NCBI GenBank assembly: GCA_023432465.1
Contig: JAEYUO010000131.1
Coordinates: 1 to 62,046, forward strand
Length of the DNA: 62,046 nucleotides
Origin: Planctomycetota bacterium
Lineage (GTDB): Bacteria; Planctomycetota; Phycisphaerae; Phycisphaerales; UBA1924
Direction: 5' to 3'
The translations under genes were made by a program, and so were the position numbers. Below, one piece after another: positions 50,629-58,253 of this stretch. Positions within the stretch are counted from its first letter, which is position 1, and each line of letters starts with the position of its first letter. Below the pieces are notes generated by a model. The model was not told where the DNA came from and did not search any database. It saw only the letters and a list, made by a program, of their open reading frames with translations.

Positions 50629-50717
50629 ATTGAGTTGCCACTTACACGCAGTCATTCACGACACGATTGTCGATTCGTCTTCAGGTGGTGCTCGTTCTCG
50701 CATCACTTCCTGCTCCC

Positions 50718-50757
50718 CTCTGTGACCTCTGCGGCTTCTCCGCGAACTCTGCGTACC
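50718..50757 (-). repeat. Right arm, nonamer-type inverted repeat
   Basis: Inverted partner of 50589-50628; ends CTCTGCGTACC. The pair brackets only about 90 nt with no gene. Confidence 0.75.
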
Positions 50758-50763
50758 GTCTTC

Positions 50764-51189
50764 TTACGCATCCGTCACCACAAAGGGCTCCGCGCTGCCG
50801 CTCGCCGACACCGCTACACACTCGATCACCTGCACCGCGCTGGGTCCCTTCGCCGCGCTGCCCGCGGGTTGGGTCAGGTCGTACTTCACACTCATCACCA
50901 CGCACTGCGCCGCGTGCTTCTTCGCCGCCGCGGCCGTCCCCGCGGGCGAGGCCACGAAGCTCAGCTCACCCATCTGCCCCGGCGCGATCGCCCCGAGATC
51001 GCCCCGGTGAACGCGACGGGACACCTTCACGCTCGTCCGCACCTCCGGCACATCGGCGAACACCGGGTGCGGGCCGAAGTCCGACCATTCGATGACCGCC
51101 CGCTCCGCAGCGCGATCGATCGCGATCAGCGAGACATCATCCAGGGTGAGCGTGTCGAAGCGAACGCTGGTTGGAGTCAGTATGAGCAC
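50764..51189 (-). CDS. Phage structural protein, tail tube-like
   Basis: A 141-residue beta-rich protein. VRFDTLTLDDVSLIAIDRAA, VIEWSDFGPHPVFADVPEVR and KVSRRVHRGDLGAIAPGQMG describe a compact beta-barrel as in small phage tail-tube or spike components, followed by VMSVKYDLTQPAGSAAKGPS. The assignment comes from context in the capsid-to-tail series. Confidence 0.5.
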   Translation of the reverse strand: MLILTPTSVRFDTLTLDDVSLIAIDRAAERAVIEWSDFGPHPVFADVPEVRTSVKVSRRVHRGDLGAIAPGQMGELSFVASPAGTAAAAKKHAAQCVVMSVKYDLTQPAGSAAKGPSAVQVIECVAVSASGSAEPFVVTDA

Positions 51190-51239
51190 AACGCACTCCC
51201 GGTGTCAGATCACGGAACGTGTGTACGAATACGTGGTAT

Positions 51240-51310
51240 TGAGAGGGTGATGAGGTGATGAGGTGATTCGGTCACGGACTCCCTCCGACTTTCACTTCAT
51301 CACCCTCTCA
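51240..51310. repeat. Inverted repeat with 18 of 19 matching bases
   Basis: TGAGAGGGTGATGAGGTGA (51240-51258) and TCACTTCATCACCCTCTCA (51292-51310) are complementary at 18 of 19 positions around a 33-nt loop. GATGAGGT is itself tandemly repeated. It fills the spacer between two phage-like genes. Confidence 0.8.
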
Positions 51311-51339
51311 CCCCCTCGCCCCCTTGCCCGCTCACTGCG

Positions 51340-51978
51340 TCACCTCCTCACGAACACCCCCGCGCCCGCGCGCCGCTCCGCATCCGGCACGCCGTCGCCA
51401 TCCAGGTCCAGCCGCGCCCGCACACACGACCGCTCGTGCGCTGCGCGCAGTCGATACTGCTCCGCCCGCGCGGCCGCGCTCGACCCCGCCCCGCCCACGG
51501 CCCCCGCCGCGGCCCAGATCGTCCGCAGCGCGAGCAGCGTCTCGAGCATCCGCAGCTCGCCCGGGTTGGTGATCGCCGTCTCATCCACCTCTCCAAAGGC
51601 CCCGGTGCCCGCTTCCGGCAGGCCGAGCATCAGCAGCAGACCCGCGTGCGCTGCGGCGATCTGCGGCGCAAAGGTGAACACCACCGCCGCGGCCGCGCCC
51701 GCGTTGGGCGGGTTGATCGGCGGGTCATCCGTCCTGACCCGCAGCAGCGAGACGTTCACCTGCGTCGCGCTGTTCCGCAGCGTGATCTCCAGCGGCTGCG
51801 ATCCGTGGACGACCACATGCCCCGCGGACACGCCCGCCGCGGCGAAGTCGCCGCCGGTGATGTTCAGCTTGCCGCTGGTGATCGACCCTGTCGCGTTGAT
51901 GAGCCGCTGGGCCAGGAAGCCGACATCGCGGAACAGGTCGGGCTCGAGTGCGAGAAGATCGCGATCGGTGATGAGCAT
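51340..51978 (-). CDS. Phage-like protein downstream of capsid gene, unknown function
   Basis: A 212-residue protein with LITDRDLLALEPDLFRDVGF, a beta-rich middle (ITSGKLNITGGDFAAAGVSA, VVVHGSQPLEITLRNSATQV) and an arginine-rich end. The N-terminal 'LLALEPDLFRDV' and the position directly after the capsid gene suggest a head-tail connector or neck protein; no family can be named. ATG 51978. Confidence 0.5.
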   Translation of the reverse strand: MLITDRDLLALEPDLFRDVGFLAQRLINATGSITSGKLNITGGDFAAAGVSAGHVVVHGSQPLEITLRNSATQVNVSLLRVRTDDPPINPPNAGAAAAVVFTFAPQIAAAHAGLLLMLGLPEAGTGAFGEVDETAITNPGELRMLETLLALRTIWAAAGAVGGAGSSAAARAEQYRLRAAHERSCVRARLDLDGDGVPDAERRAGAGVFVRR

Positions 51979-52013
51979 GTCGATTCGTCCTTGTCAGAGA
52001 GTTCCGCAACGCC

Positions 52014-52121
52014 AAGTCCTGGGTCCTGCTGTCCAGCGTCCTGATCTGCGAGTGCGGCCGCGGGAGCGGCTGCCATCCGATCCGAGCGCCCAAGGACACA
52101 GGACCTCAGGACCCAGGACCG
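52014..52121. repeat. Inverted heptamer arrays (GTCCTG type)
   Basis: Left arm 52014-52044 contains GTCCTGG, GTCCTGC, TGTCCAG, CGTCCTG; right arm 52092-52121 contains AGGACAC, AGGACCT, CAGGACC, CAGGACC. They are inverted with a centre of about 47 nt. Confidence 0.8.
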
Positions 52122-52232
52122 CCTTGAACAGGGAACAGAGCCGTCTCCGGCTCCGCTCCCCGAGTCGTGCCCGCGCCGTCGCTCCCCCCCCCCGGTAGAA
52201 GCGCGGCGCGGGCTGTGCACGAGCCCGCGCCT

Positions 52233-53267
52233 TTACAGTGACAGGCCGCGGAGCAAGCCGTGCGCATTCTCGTTCTTCATCTCCAGCGTGTACTCGCCGA
52301 CGAGCATGCCGCTCTCGGCATCGCCGGTGGAGGCCAGGGGCTTGTAGTGGAAGCTGCGGCCGGCCAGCGGCAGGACGCTCAGCCGCGAGGAGTCCAGCAG
52401 CAGCAGGTGATCCGCCGGGACCCATCGCGACATGACGACGCGGCACACGCCAAAGTCGCTTTCATAGACGCCCACGCGCGACTGGAACGCGGTATCGCCC
52501 CCGTCGTACAGGCGCGCGTTCACCAGGAACTCGTTGATCTTCCGCTTCTGCGTGCCCGAGACGACGATCGTGTCGATGCGCCCCGCGCTCTGCTCCCAGA
52601 TCGCCTTCATCGCCGCGTTCAGCAGCGGTTCGGTCAGCCCGTTGCCCCCGCCGCCGCCCGAGGGCATGCCGCCCTGCCCGGGCACGAAGTTGTTCGTCAC
52701 GACCATCGGGATGATCCCGTTCATCGTCCGGCGGACACTCGCCGAGCCCTGCTGCGTCGCCGTCGGCGCGATGCCGTTGATCGCGACGTTCTCCAGATCG
52801 CGCAGGAGTTCGCGGAGGCGCTCCTGCTTCTGGTAGTCGATCTCATCGGCGATGCCGTGCGCCCTCGCGGCCATCATCGAGCCCGAGACCTCGATGCCCG
52901 CGGTGAAGATCTGCGTGTAGTTGCGCTTCCGGGTGCGATCGGTGAACCGCACGGCGGGACGGTCATCGCCCTCGATGGCCGCGTTGCCCAGGATGTAGAG
53001 CTTCAGGCTGTTGCTCAGCGCCCCGCCCGTCGTTCCGCCATAGCGGCGCACGACCGTGAGCACATTGCCCGCGACCGCCGTCACGAGCATGACCTCGCGC
53101 AGGCCCTCGGGACGGACCTGATCGCCGACACGGAAGCGCGAGCCGTTCGCGACCGTGATCGCCGTCGCATCCGTCGGGTTGGGCGAGAACGACACCTGGT
53201 TCACGCTGTCGGTGTTGGGCAGGAGCGAATCCACGCTGCTTACCCGTCTGAACACACGGCGATTCAC
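52233..53267 (-). CDS. Phage major capsid protein (SU10/DUF5309-like), probably 5'-truncated
   Basis: A 344-residue protein with the HK97-fold capsid pattern of the SU10/DUF5309 group: AITVANGSRFRVGDQVRPEG, VTAVAGNVLTVVRRYGGTTG, NYTQIFTAGIEVSGSMMAAR, LRELLRDLENVAINGIAPTA and IDTIVVSGTQKRKINEFLVN. It begins at a GTG just before what, in relatives as I remember them, is an internal segment (a short stretch upstream of DSVNQ). The in-frame stop is only 30 nt upstream, so about 60 N-terminal residues appear missing. No protease, portal or terminase follows upstream. Next to it begins a restriction-like locus on the opposite strand, suggesting truncation by insertion. Confidence 0.75.
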   Translation of the reverse strand: MNRRVFRRVSSVDSLLPNTDSVNQVSFSPNPTDATAITVANGSRFRVGDQVRPEGLREVMLVTAVAGNVLTVVRRYGGTTGGALSNSLKLYILGNAAIEGDDRPAVRFTDRTRKRNYTQIFTAGIEVSGSMMAARAHGIADEIDYQKQERLRELLRDLENVAINGIAPTATQQGSASVRRTMNGIIPMVVTNNFVPGQGGMPSGGGGGNGLTEPLLNAAMKAIWEQSAGRIDTIVVSGTQKRKINEFLVNARLYDGGDTAFQSRVGVYESDFGVCRVVMSRWVPADHLLLLDSSRLSVLPLAGRSFHYKPLASTGDAESGMLVGEYTLEMKNENAHGLLRGLSL

Positions 53268-53419
53268 CTGGAGCGTCCGTGGCGTGGAATCCCGCTAGCG
53301 TCTTGAGCGTGCTGCCGGGCAGCACCCTTACAACAACCGCTCAACACAGCGACGGGCGTCTTTGTGGATTTGACAACCCGTCGCACTCTGGTTAGGGTTG
53401 AGCCCTAACGGAGATTTCC

Positions 53420-55105
53420 ATGCCCAAAGCCGCACCTGTTCTGCCCGGTTCCGCCTCGCTGTTGGCCGGTCCGGCCGCCGATTTCGCCGTTCGGTATCTG
53501 GGACTTCCGCTAGAGGCGAAGGCGGAGCGCCTCGCGCCCATTGACTGGGAGGCGGGCCATCCGATTGAGGGCGCGCAGTCGATCGCGGTGCTCTCGTCGC
53601 ACGGGAACCCCTTTCTCTGGATCTTCGTTGCCGAGAGTCGGCCCCTGCGCGAAGTCGCGGCGGAGATCGAACCACTGCTTAGAGCACAGACAGTCGTCAC
53701 GACCGCTGTCGTTACGACTGGGGACCCAGATGACACGGTCGTGCTCAGATGGAAACCGGCCCATGAGCATCTGCAGCGGCAAACCGGCATCTCGTCAGTG
53801 ACATTGCGGCGGCCTGATGCTTCCCTTCAGCCATTCGTACGACCACGCCCCGGGGCTCCCAGGGGACGCGTTCAGGTCGCCTTGGGCGAGCGGGTCGAGC
53901 GTCTGCTATTTGAGCTTCATAGTGATCTGCGCGACATTGATGGACTCCATCCAGACGCTGCTCTTGACGAACTGTGCAAGGTGCTCCTGGTGAAGACCTT
54001 CGATGAGGCTGCAACCTTGCCGGGCACCGCGCCCCGTCTTCAGCGTTTGGCTTGCCTCAGTGATGACGATTTGGCTGCCACGGCTCGCTCGTTGTACACG
54101 GAAGCGGTGTCGTCAAGTCTTGGCGGCCTCTTCGGTGACGTTGGTGCGCTACGGGGCGCTTTCGCCTCCCCCATCATGGCCAGCAACGCGGCACTCTCCA
54201 AGGTGCTGACGCAACTCGAGCCGTTTTCATTGTCGGACTCCGACGTTGATATCAAGGCCCGTGCTTTTCAACAGGTTCTCTCGCCTGCGATGCGGGCGGG
54301 CATGGGACAGTTCTTCACGCCGCTTCCGGTCATCCGATTCATGGTGAAGGTTGTTCAGCCTACGCGCGATGAACGCGTACTCGATCCCTTCGCCGGATCG
54401 GGGCGGTTCCTCGCTGAGACTCGCTCGCTGCTCTCACGCGGAGACACCGGTTCAGGTGTGGCCCACGAGCAGCGTGCTTCGTTCCTCCATGCGATTGAGA
54501 AAAGCGATCGGATGATACGCGTTGCTCTGACTGACATGGTGCTACATGGCGGTCTGCACGCGACGTATCACTTCGGGGATTCACTATCGCCATTTGCGAG
54601 TTTGTCTGGGTTGGCTCCAGACACCTTTGACGTGGTCCTTACCAACCCGCCGTTCGGCTCGCTTCTGAAGAACGGAGCAATCAGCCGACTGGGCCCATTC
54701 ACCGTTTGTGCGGGACGCCAGAGTGTCCCGCTCGAAGTGCTCGGGCTCGAGCGGTCCATTCAGTTCCTGCGCCCAGGAGGGCGCATTGGCATCGTCATTC
54801 CCGATGGATTACTGGCGAACCCAGGGTCTCAGTACGTTCGAGAATGGCTCGCCCGCGGCGTAGTCACGCGAGCGATCGTGAGTCTGCCGGTGGAGACGTT
54901 CTCCCCCTTCGGGGCAAATGTAAAGACGAGTGTCATATTTGCCCGGCGACGGCTACCTGGAGAGCGCCCCCCTGATGACCTCAAGGTGTTCGTAGGCGCG
55001 GTGAGCAACGTTGGTTACGACGCGGCAGGCCGAGACACAGGGGACTCTGAACTGGACGCAATGGCTACTGCGTGTGCGCAGTTCTTGAAAGAGGAGGGTT
55101 GGTAA
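53420..55105 (+). CDS. N6-adenine DNA methyltransferase (type I HsdM-like)
   Basis: A 561-residue protein with a type I-style adenine methylase core: GMGQFFTPLPVIRFMVK, motif I VLDPFAGSGRFLAE (from about residue 320) and motif IV TNPPFGS (Asn409-Phe412). The segment FLRPGGRIGIVIPDGLLANP follows. The N-terminal ~150 residues (WIFVAESRPLREVAAEIEP, VVLRWKPAHEHLQRQTGISS) are not the usual HsdM helical domain; they loosely recall degenerate HSDR_N-type segments. The S gene starts immediately after the stop (TAAATG), so the two are one transcription unit. The DNA is visibly less GC-rich than the surroundings. Confidence 0.87.
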   Translation: MPKAAPVLPGSASLLAGPAADFAVRYLGLPLEAKAERLAPIDWEAGHPIEGAQSIAVLSSHGNPFLWIFVAESRPLREVAAEIEPLLRAQTVVTTAVVTTGDPDDTVVLRWKPAHEHLQRQTGISSVTLRRPDASLQPFVRPRPGAPRGRVQVALGERVERLLFELHSDLRDIDGLHPDAALDELCKVLLVKTFDEAATLPGTAPRLQRLACLSDDDLAATARSLYTEAVSSSLGGLFGDVGALRGAFASPIMASNAALSKVLTQLEPFSLSDSDVDIKARAFQQVLSPAMRAGMGQFFTPLPVIRFMVKVVQPTRDERVLDPFAGSGRFLAETRSLLSRGDTGSGVAHEQRASFLHAIEKSDRMIRVALTDMVLHGGLHATYHFGDSLSPFASLSGLAPDTFDVVLTNPPFGSLLKNGAISRLGPFTVCAGRQSVPLEVLGLERSIQFLRPGGRIGIVIPDGLLANPGSQYVREWLARGVVTRAIVSLPVETFSPFGANVKTSVIFARRRLPGERPPDDLKVFVGAVSNVGYDAAGRDTGDSELDAMATACAQFLKEEGW

Positions 55106-55933
55106 ATGTGGTGCGATACGATCACACACGGCACTTTGGTCGCCAGCGCTCGATGGAAGGTCGAGTTCTTCGAGCCGGTTGATGAACGGCTTGGAAGTAG
55201 TCAGTATCCACAGGTTCCGCTCGGCTCCCTCGTGGTAGAGAGGGGGGAGGCCCTTGATCCCCAGAGTTTTCCCGACCATCGGTTCCACTACCTGAGTTTG
55301 GAGAATGTGGAATCGAATACCGGCGACCTGGTCTCATACGACCCGGTTACAGGCACAAATGTGAAGTCACGGTCCAAGGTGTTTCGGGAGCATGATCTAC
55401 TCTATGGGCGCCTTCGTCCTTACCTGAACAAGGTGTTCGTTTCCGAAGCGCCTGTGCGCACAGGCATTTGCTCCGGCGAGTTCTACGTGCTGACTCCTGA
55501 TAAACGGAAGGTCGTTCCACGGTTTCTGCGTGAAGTACTGGCTTCCAGACTCGTCTCGTCGAGGACCGCAACCCGCCAGACAGGTTCCGCGCTTCCGCGG
55601 CTGCAACTGGAGGACTTGCTAAACGTTGCCGTACCTCTGCCTCCGTTGCACGTCCAGCAGAGGATTGCAGATCTCTCGCAGTCGCTGGCAAACGCCCGTC
55701 GCGTGCTGCGTGCTCGGCTCTCAGGGGAGCATCCACGATTTCTCGACGTCTTGGAGTCGGCTCTGGTGGACGGGACAGACATCCCCGACGACGGAGAGAT
55801 CGCAGCCGCGGTCGAGATCAGTACGATTGACGATCTCGATCTGCCAACTTCGCATCGACCATCAGTGCGGGCGCGGGCGACGCTTTTCGATTACGGCTCG
55901 CTCGGTCGAAACAGTTCAACCAGCCTTGCCTGA
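55106..55933 (+). CDS. Specificity subunit (HsdS-like), single target-recognition domain
   Basis: A 275-residue half-size specificity protein. It has one target-recognition domain (HYLSLENVESNTGDLVSYDP, KVFREHDLLYGRLRPYLNKV, GICSGEFYVLTPDKRKVVPR) followed by one conserved coiled-coil end (VPLPPLHVQQRIADLSQSLA). Normal HsdS has two of each; a single-TRD protein usually works as a homodimer and recognises a palindromic site. The start ATG directly abuts the methylase stop. The 3' end overlaps the convergent nuclease gene by 43 nt. Confidence 0.85.
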   Translation: MWCDTITHGTLVASARWKVEFFEPVDERLGSSQYPQVPLGSLVVERGEALDPQSFPDHRFHYLSLENVESNTGDLVSYDPVTGTNVKSRSKVFREHDLLYGRLRPYLNKVFVSEAPVRTGICSGEFYVLTPDKRKVVPRFLREVLASRLVSSRTATRQTGSALPRLQLEDLLNVAVPLPPLHVQQRIADLSQSLANARRVLRARLSGEHPRFLDVLESALVDGTDIPDDGEIAAAVEISTIDDLDLPTSHRPSVRARATLFDYGSLGRNSSTSLA

Positions 55934-56856
55934 TAGTCGGGGACGGCTGCACGGATGCGATCTGCCAGTTCTGATTTACTGGCACCGTCAGATGCGACAT
56001 TGACGCTCTGTGCCAGCCGTCGCCACTCCGCGAGTGAGAAGTGGTTCACCTCCTCTGCAGGAAAGTAGCAGTGAATGAACGACACGAATGCGTTGATGTC
56101 CGCGTCCTCGGCGCGCAGTCGCCGAAGCGTGGCCCTCGCCGCATCGGAGTCGGTCTTCAGCATCCTTACCATGCCGCCGAAGTTCGCCGCGAAGGACACC
56201 TTTGAGGAGACGCGGCAAGCCTCGGGGCCAGTACCCCGTTCTCGCTTGCCATTCGCGTTGAGCGGTTCGCCATGATGCGAGCATGCATCCGCAATACATC
56301 CATCGGCGCATCGTGACCGATCCACGAACGTACCACCGCGATTCAGGTGAAGGGCGTCCCGGACTCGGGCTACTGCCCTCGCCGGTGAAAGGCACACGCC
56401 GTTAATGACCGGGCGCACCCGATCGCCGTCCGACCGCTCCCAAGACCATACGAGTACCAAGAGCAAATCAAAAGGGCCGAGACTTCCCTCGATCTCGTCA
56501 AAATGGGCCTTCGATTCGTCGGCCCCACGCACCATCGACTTGGCTTCAATCCGGAACAACTCGCCATCACGGGTGGCTGCTGCCCACGGGGCATTGCGGC
56601 GAACCACGGCGAAGTCGTTGTATTCGTGATCGGCCAGCCAGGCCAACTCGATGGTGTCCCCGAAGCGTTCCCTCAACTGCCGGTTGATGGAGTAGCCCCA
56701 CAGCGACTCCAGCAACGTTCCCATCCCGCTCCCCATGCGGCCGCCCCGCGTGGCAAGGACCTTTCGCGTGAATCTGTTGATATCCCGGGCTGCCTGATCA
56801 GATGCTTGGATGATCGCATTGCGGGCAGCAATCTGTTCGGTGTGCTTGTCGGGCAT
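55891..56856 (-). CDS. Predicted PD-(D/E)xK restriction-type nuclease, partner of the methylase/S pair
   Basis: A 321-residue protein. Its central region has NDFAVV (Asp81) followed after about 20 residues by GELFRIEAKSM (Glu104-Ala-Lys106), the pattern of a PD-(D/E)xK active site, with LGPFDLLLVLVWSWERSDGD as the next strand. The N-terminal LLESLWGYSINRQLRERFGD is helical. A C-terminal helical part (SKSELADRIRAAVPDYQARL) may contact DNA or the partner. No helicase or ATPase motor exists here or next to it. ATG 56856 has GAGG about 6 nt upstream. The specific family is not recognised; the convergent 43-nt overlap ties it to the S gene. Confidence 0.72.
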   Translation of the reverse strand: MPDKHTEQIAARNAIIQASDQAARDINRFTRKVLATRGGRMGSGMGTLLESLWGYSINRQLRERFGDTIELAWLADHEYNDFAVVRRNAPWAAATRDGELFRIEAKSMVRGADESKAHFDEIEGSLGPFDLLLVLVWSWERSDGDRVRPVINGVCLSPARAVARVRDALHLNRGGTFVDRSRCADGCIADACSHHGEPLNANGKRERGTGPEACRVSSKVSFAANFGGMVRMLKTDSDAARATLRRLRAEDADINAFVSFIHCYFPAEEVNHFSLAEWRRLAQSVNVASDGASKSELADRIRAAVPDYQARLVELFRPSEP

Positions 56857-57125
56857 CGCCTTCCTCGAGGAGAACCACATGGTATGCGAAACTCACGGTA
56901 CTCATGAACCCGGGACGGGTGCGGTTGGAAGGCGGAGGACTCAGCGGGCAGCCCCTCCACCGTTCATCGCCACCAGATCGAGCATCCTCTGACCCCCAGG
57001 AAGGTCCGTGCAGCTGATCCGTGCTCTGGAATAACTCTCGACCGACTGCGAAACTGCCCCGGCGCCGGAAATAAGGGTTTGGGGGGCAGGCCTGTCGCCC
57101 GACGCCCCCCGGCAAGGAGACCACC
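56857..57125. other. Spacer between restriction-like locus and phage-like element
   Basis: Holds the nuclease gene's promoter on one strand and that of the 57126 gene on the other; an AAGGAG precedes the GTG start. I see no clear attachment site; the junction of the two elements probably lies here. Confidence 0.4.
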
Positions 57126-57644
57126 GTGACCCGAATCGGACTGACCTTCGACGAGCACTTCGACCTCCGCGTGAAGCCCCGAACCGGTGCGGACCCCGCG
57201 TTCCATGAGGCGGCCCAGGAGGAACGGGACTGGATGTTCCCGATGGCGACCGCCGCGGCCTCGCACCACCTGCGCTCCCGCGGCTACGACTGCCGCCCGG
57301 CGATCCTCGACGCGCTGATCCGGCAGGGGGTGGTCACGCCATCGAAGCCGGACGCATGGACGCAGGCCGACGTGGACGCCGCCGCCGATCACCTCGAAGA
57401 GGCGGGCATCCTCACGCCGTACGCGGCGATGTGCATGGCCCTGGGGTGCCGGTACGCCGACTTCCTGCGCCCGCTGCGTGAGGCCGCCGAGCGCGAGTCG
57501 GCCAAGTACGGGCGACCCGTGCGGCCTGACGACCAACTGTTCACCATGCATCGCGTGCCGCCCCGCGAGAGCACCCCGGCGGTGATCTCCTTCACGCTGT
57601 GCGACGACATCCGCGAGAGGCTCGAGCGTGGCGAGGAGGTCTGA
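57126..57644 (+). CDS. Conserved-looking protein of unknown function, first in phage-like operon
   Basis: A 172-residue soluble protein from GTG 57126 (AAGGAG upstream). VTPSKPDAWTQADVDAAADH and AMCMALGCRYADFLRPLREA are helical; FTMHRVPPRESTPAVISFTL is a beta end. No family is recognised. It is immediately followed (ATG at 57645) by the sigma-factor gene, so it is in that operon. Confidence 0.6.
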   Translation: MTRIGLTFDEHFDLRVKPRTGADPAFHEAAQEERDWMFPMATAAASHHLRSRGYDCRPAILDALIRQGVVTPSKPDAWTQADVDAAADHLEEAGILTPYAAMCMALGCRYADFLRPLREAAERESAKYGRPVRPDDQLFTMHRVPPRESTPAVISFTLCDDIRERLERGEEV

Positions 57645-58253
57645 ATGCCGGACCCCTCACCGATCGAGATCGAACTCACGCCCGACCTGCTCGACTACGC
57701 GCGGCAGAAAGGGATCGAGATTGCGAAGGGTTTTCGCAATCCACGGATCGACCCCGAGGACGCTGCACAGCACGCTCTGTTGCACCTGATCGCCAAGCCG
57801 CCCAGGTGGGACCCAGCCCGGGGCGCGAGCCCGACGACCCTGATCTACACGATCGTGCAGCGGGCCGTCATCAAGTTCGTCGAGCGAGAGGCTCGCGACG
57901 TTCGACAGTTCCGGGCGCTGAACGAGCCTGTGGAATCTTCGCCAGCGGCGGCTGAGGGTGTCCATCCGGATCCTGTTGGAGAGGAGATCGCCAGCAGTCG
58001 CACGGTCGGCCTATCGCAGTCGTTCTGGGCCAAGGAAGACGTGTTCGAGTACATCGACAACGAGGACAGCCGTGCACTATGCCAGCTCGTGATGGAGTGC
58101 AACGGGAACGTCAGCGAGGCTGCGAGAAGGCTCAACGAGAAGAAAAGCACGATCCGGTACCGGCTGAAGTTGCTCATCCCGAAGCTGCTGGCCAAGGGCT
58201 TCAAGGTGGTCTCAGAAGGAGAGTTCCATGAACGGAAACGCGGTCAAGGATGA
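57645..58253 (+). CDS. Sigma-70-family (ECF-like) factor in phage-like operon
   Basis: A 202-residue protein with an N-terminal region-2-like helix set (ARQKGIEIAKGFRNPRIDPE, DAAQHALLHLIAKPPRWDPA, YTIVQRAVIKFVEREARD). A C-terminal helix-turn-helix (LVMECNGNVSEAARRLNEKK) followed by STIRYRLKLLIPKL resembles region 4 or a FIS-like/phage regulator HTH. It overlaps the capsid gene by 26 nt. It could switch on the structural genes of the element, as inferred from position. Confidence 0.7.
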   Translation: MPDPSPIEIELTPDLLDYARQKGIEIAKGFRNPRIDPEDAAQHALLHLIAKPPRWDPARGASPTTLIYTIVQRAVIKFVEREARDVRQFRALNEPVESSPAAAEGVHPDPVGEEIASSRTVGLSQSFWAKEDVFEYIDNEDSRALCQLVMECNGNVSEAARRLNEKKSTIRYRLKLLIPKLLAKGFKVVSEGEFHERKRGQG

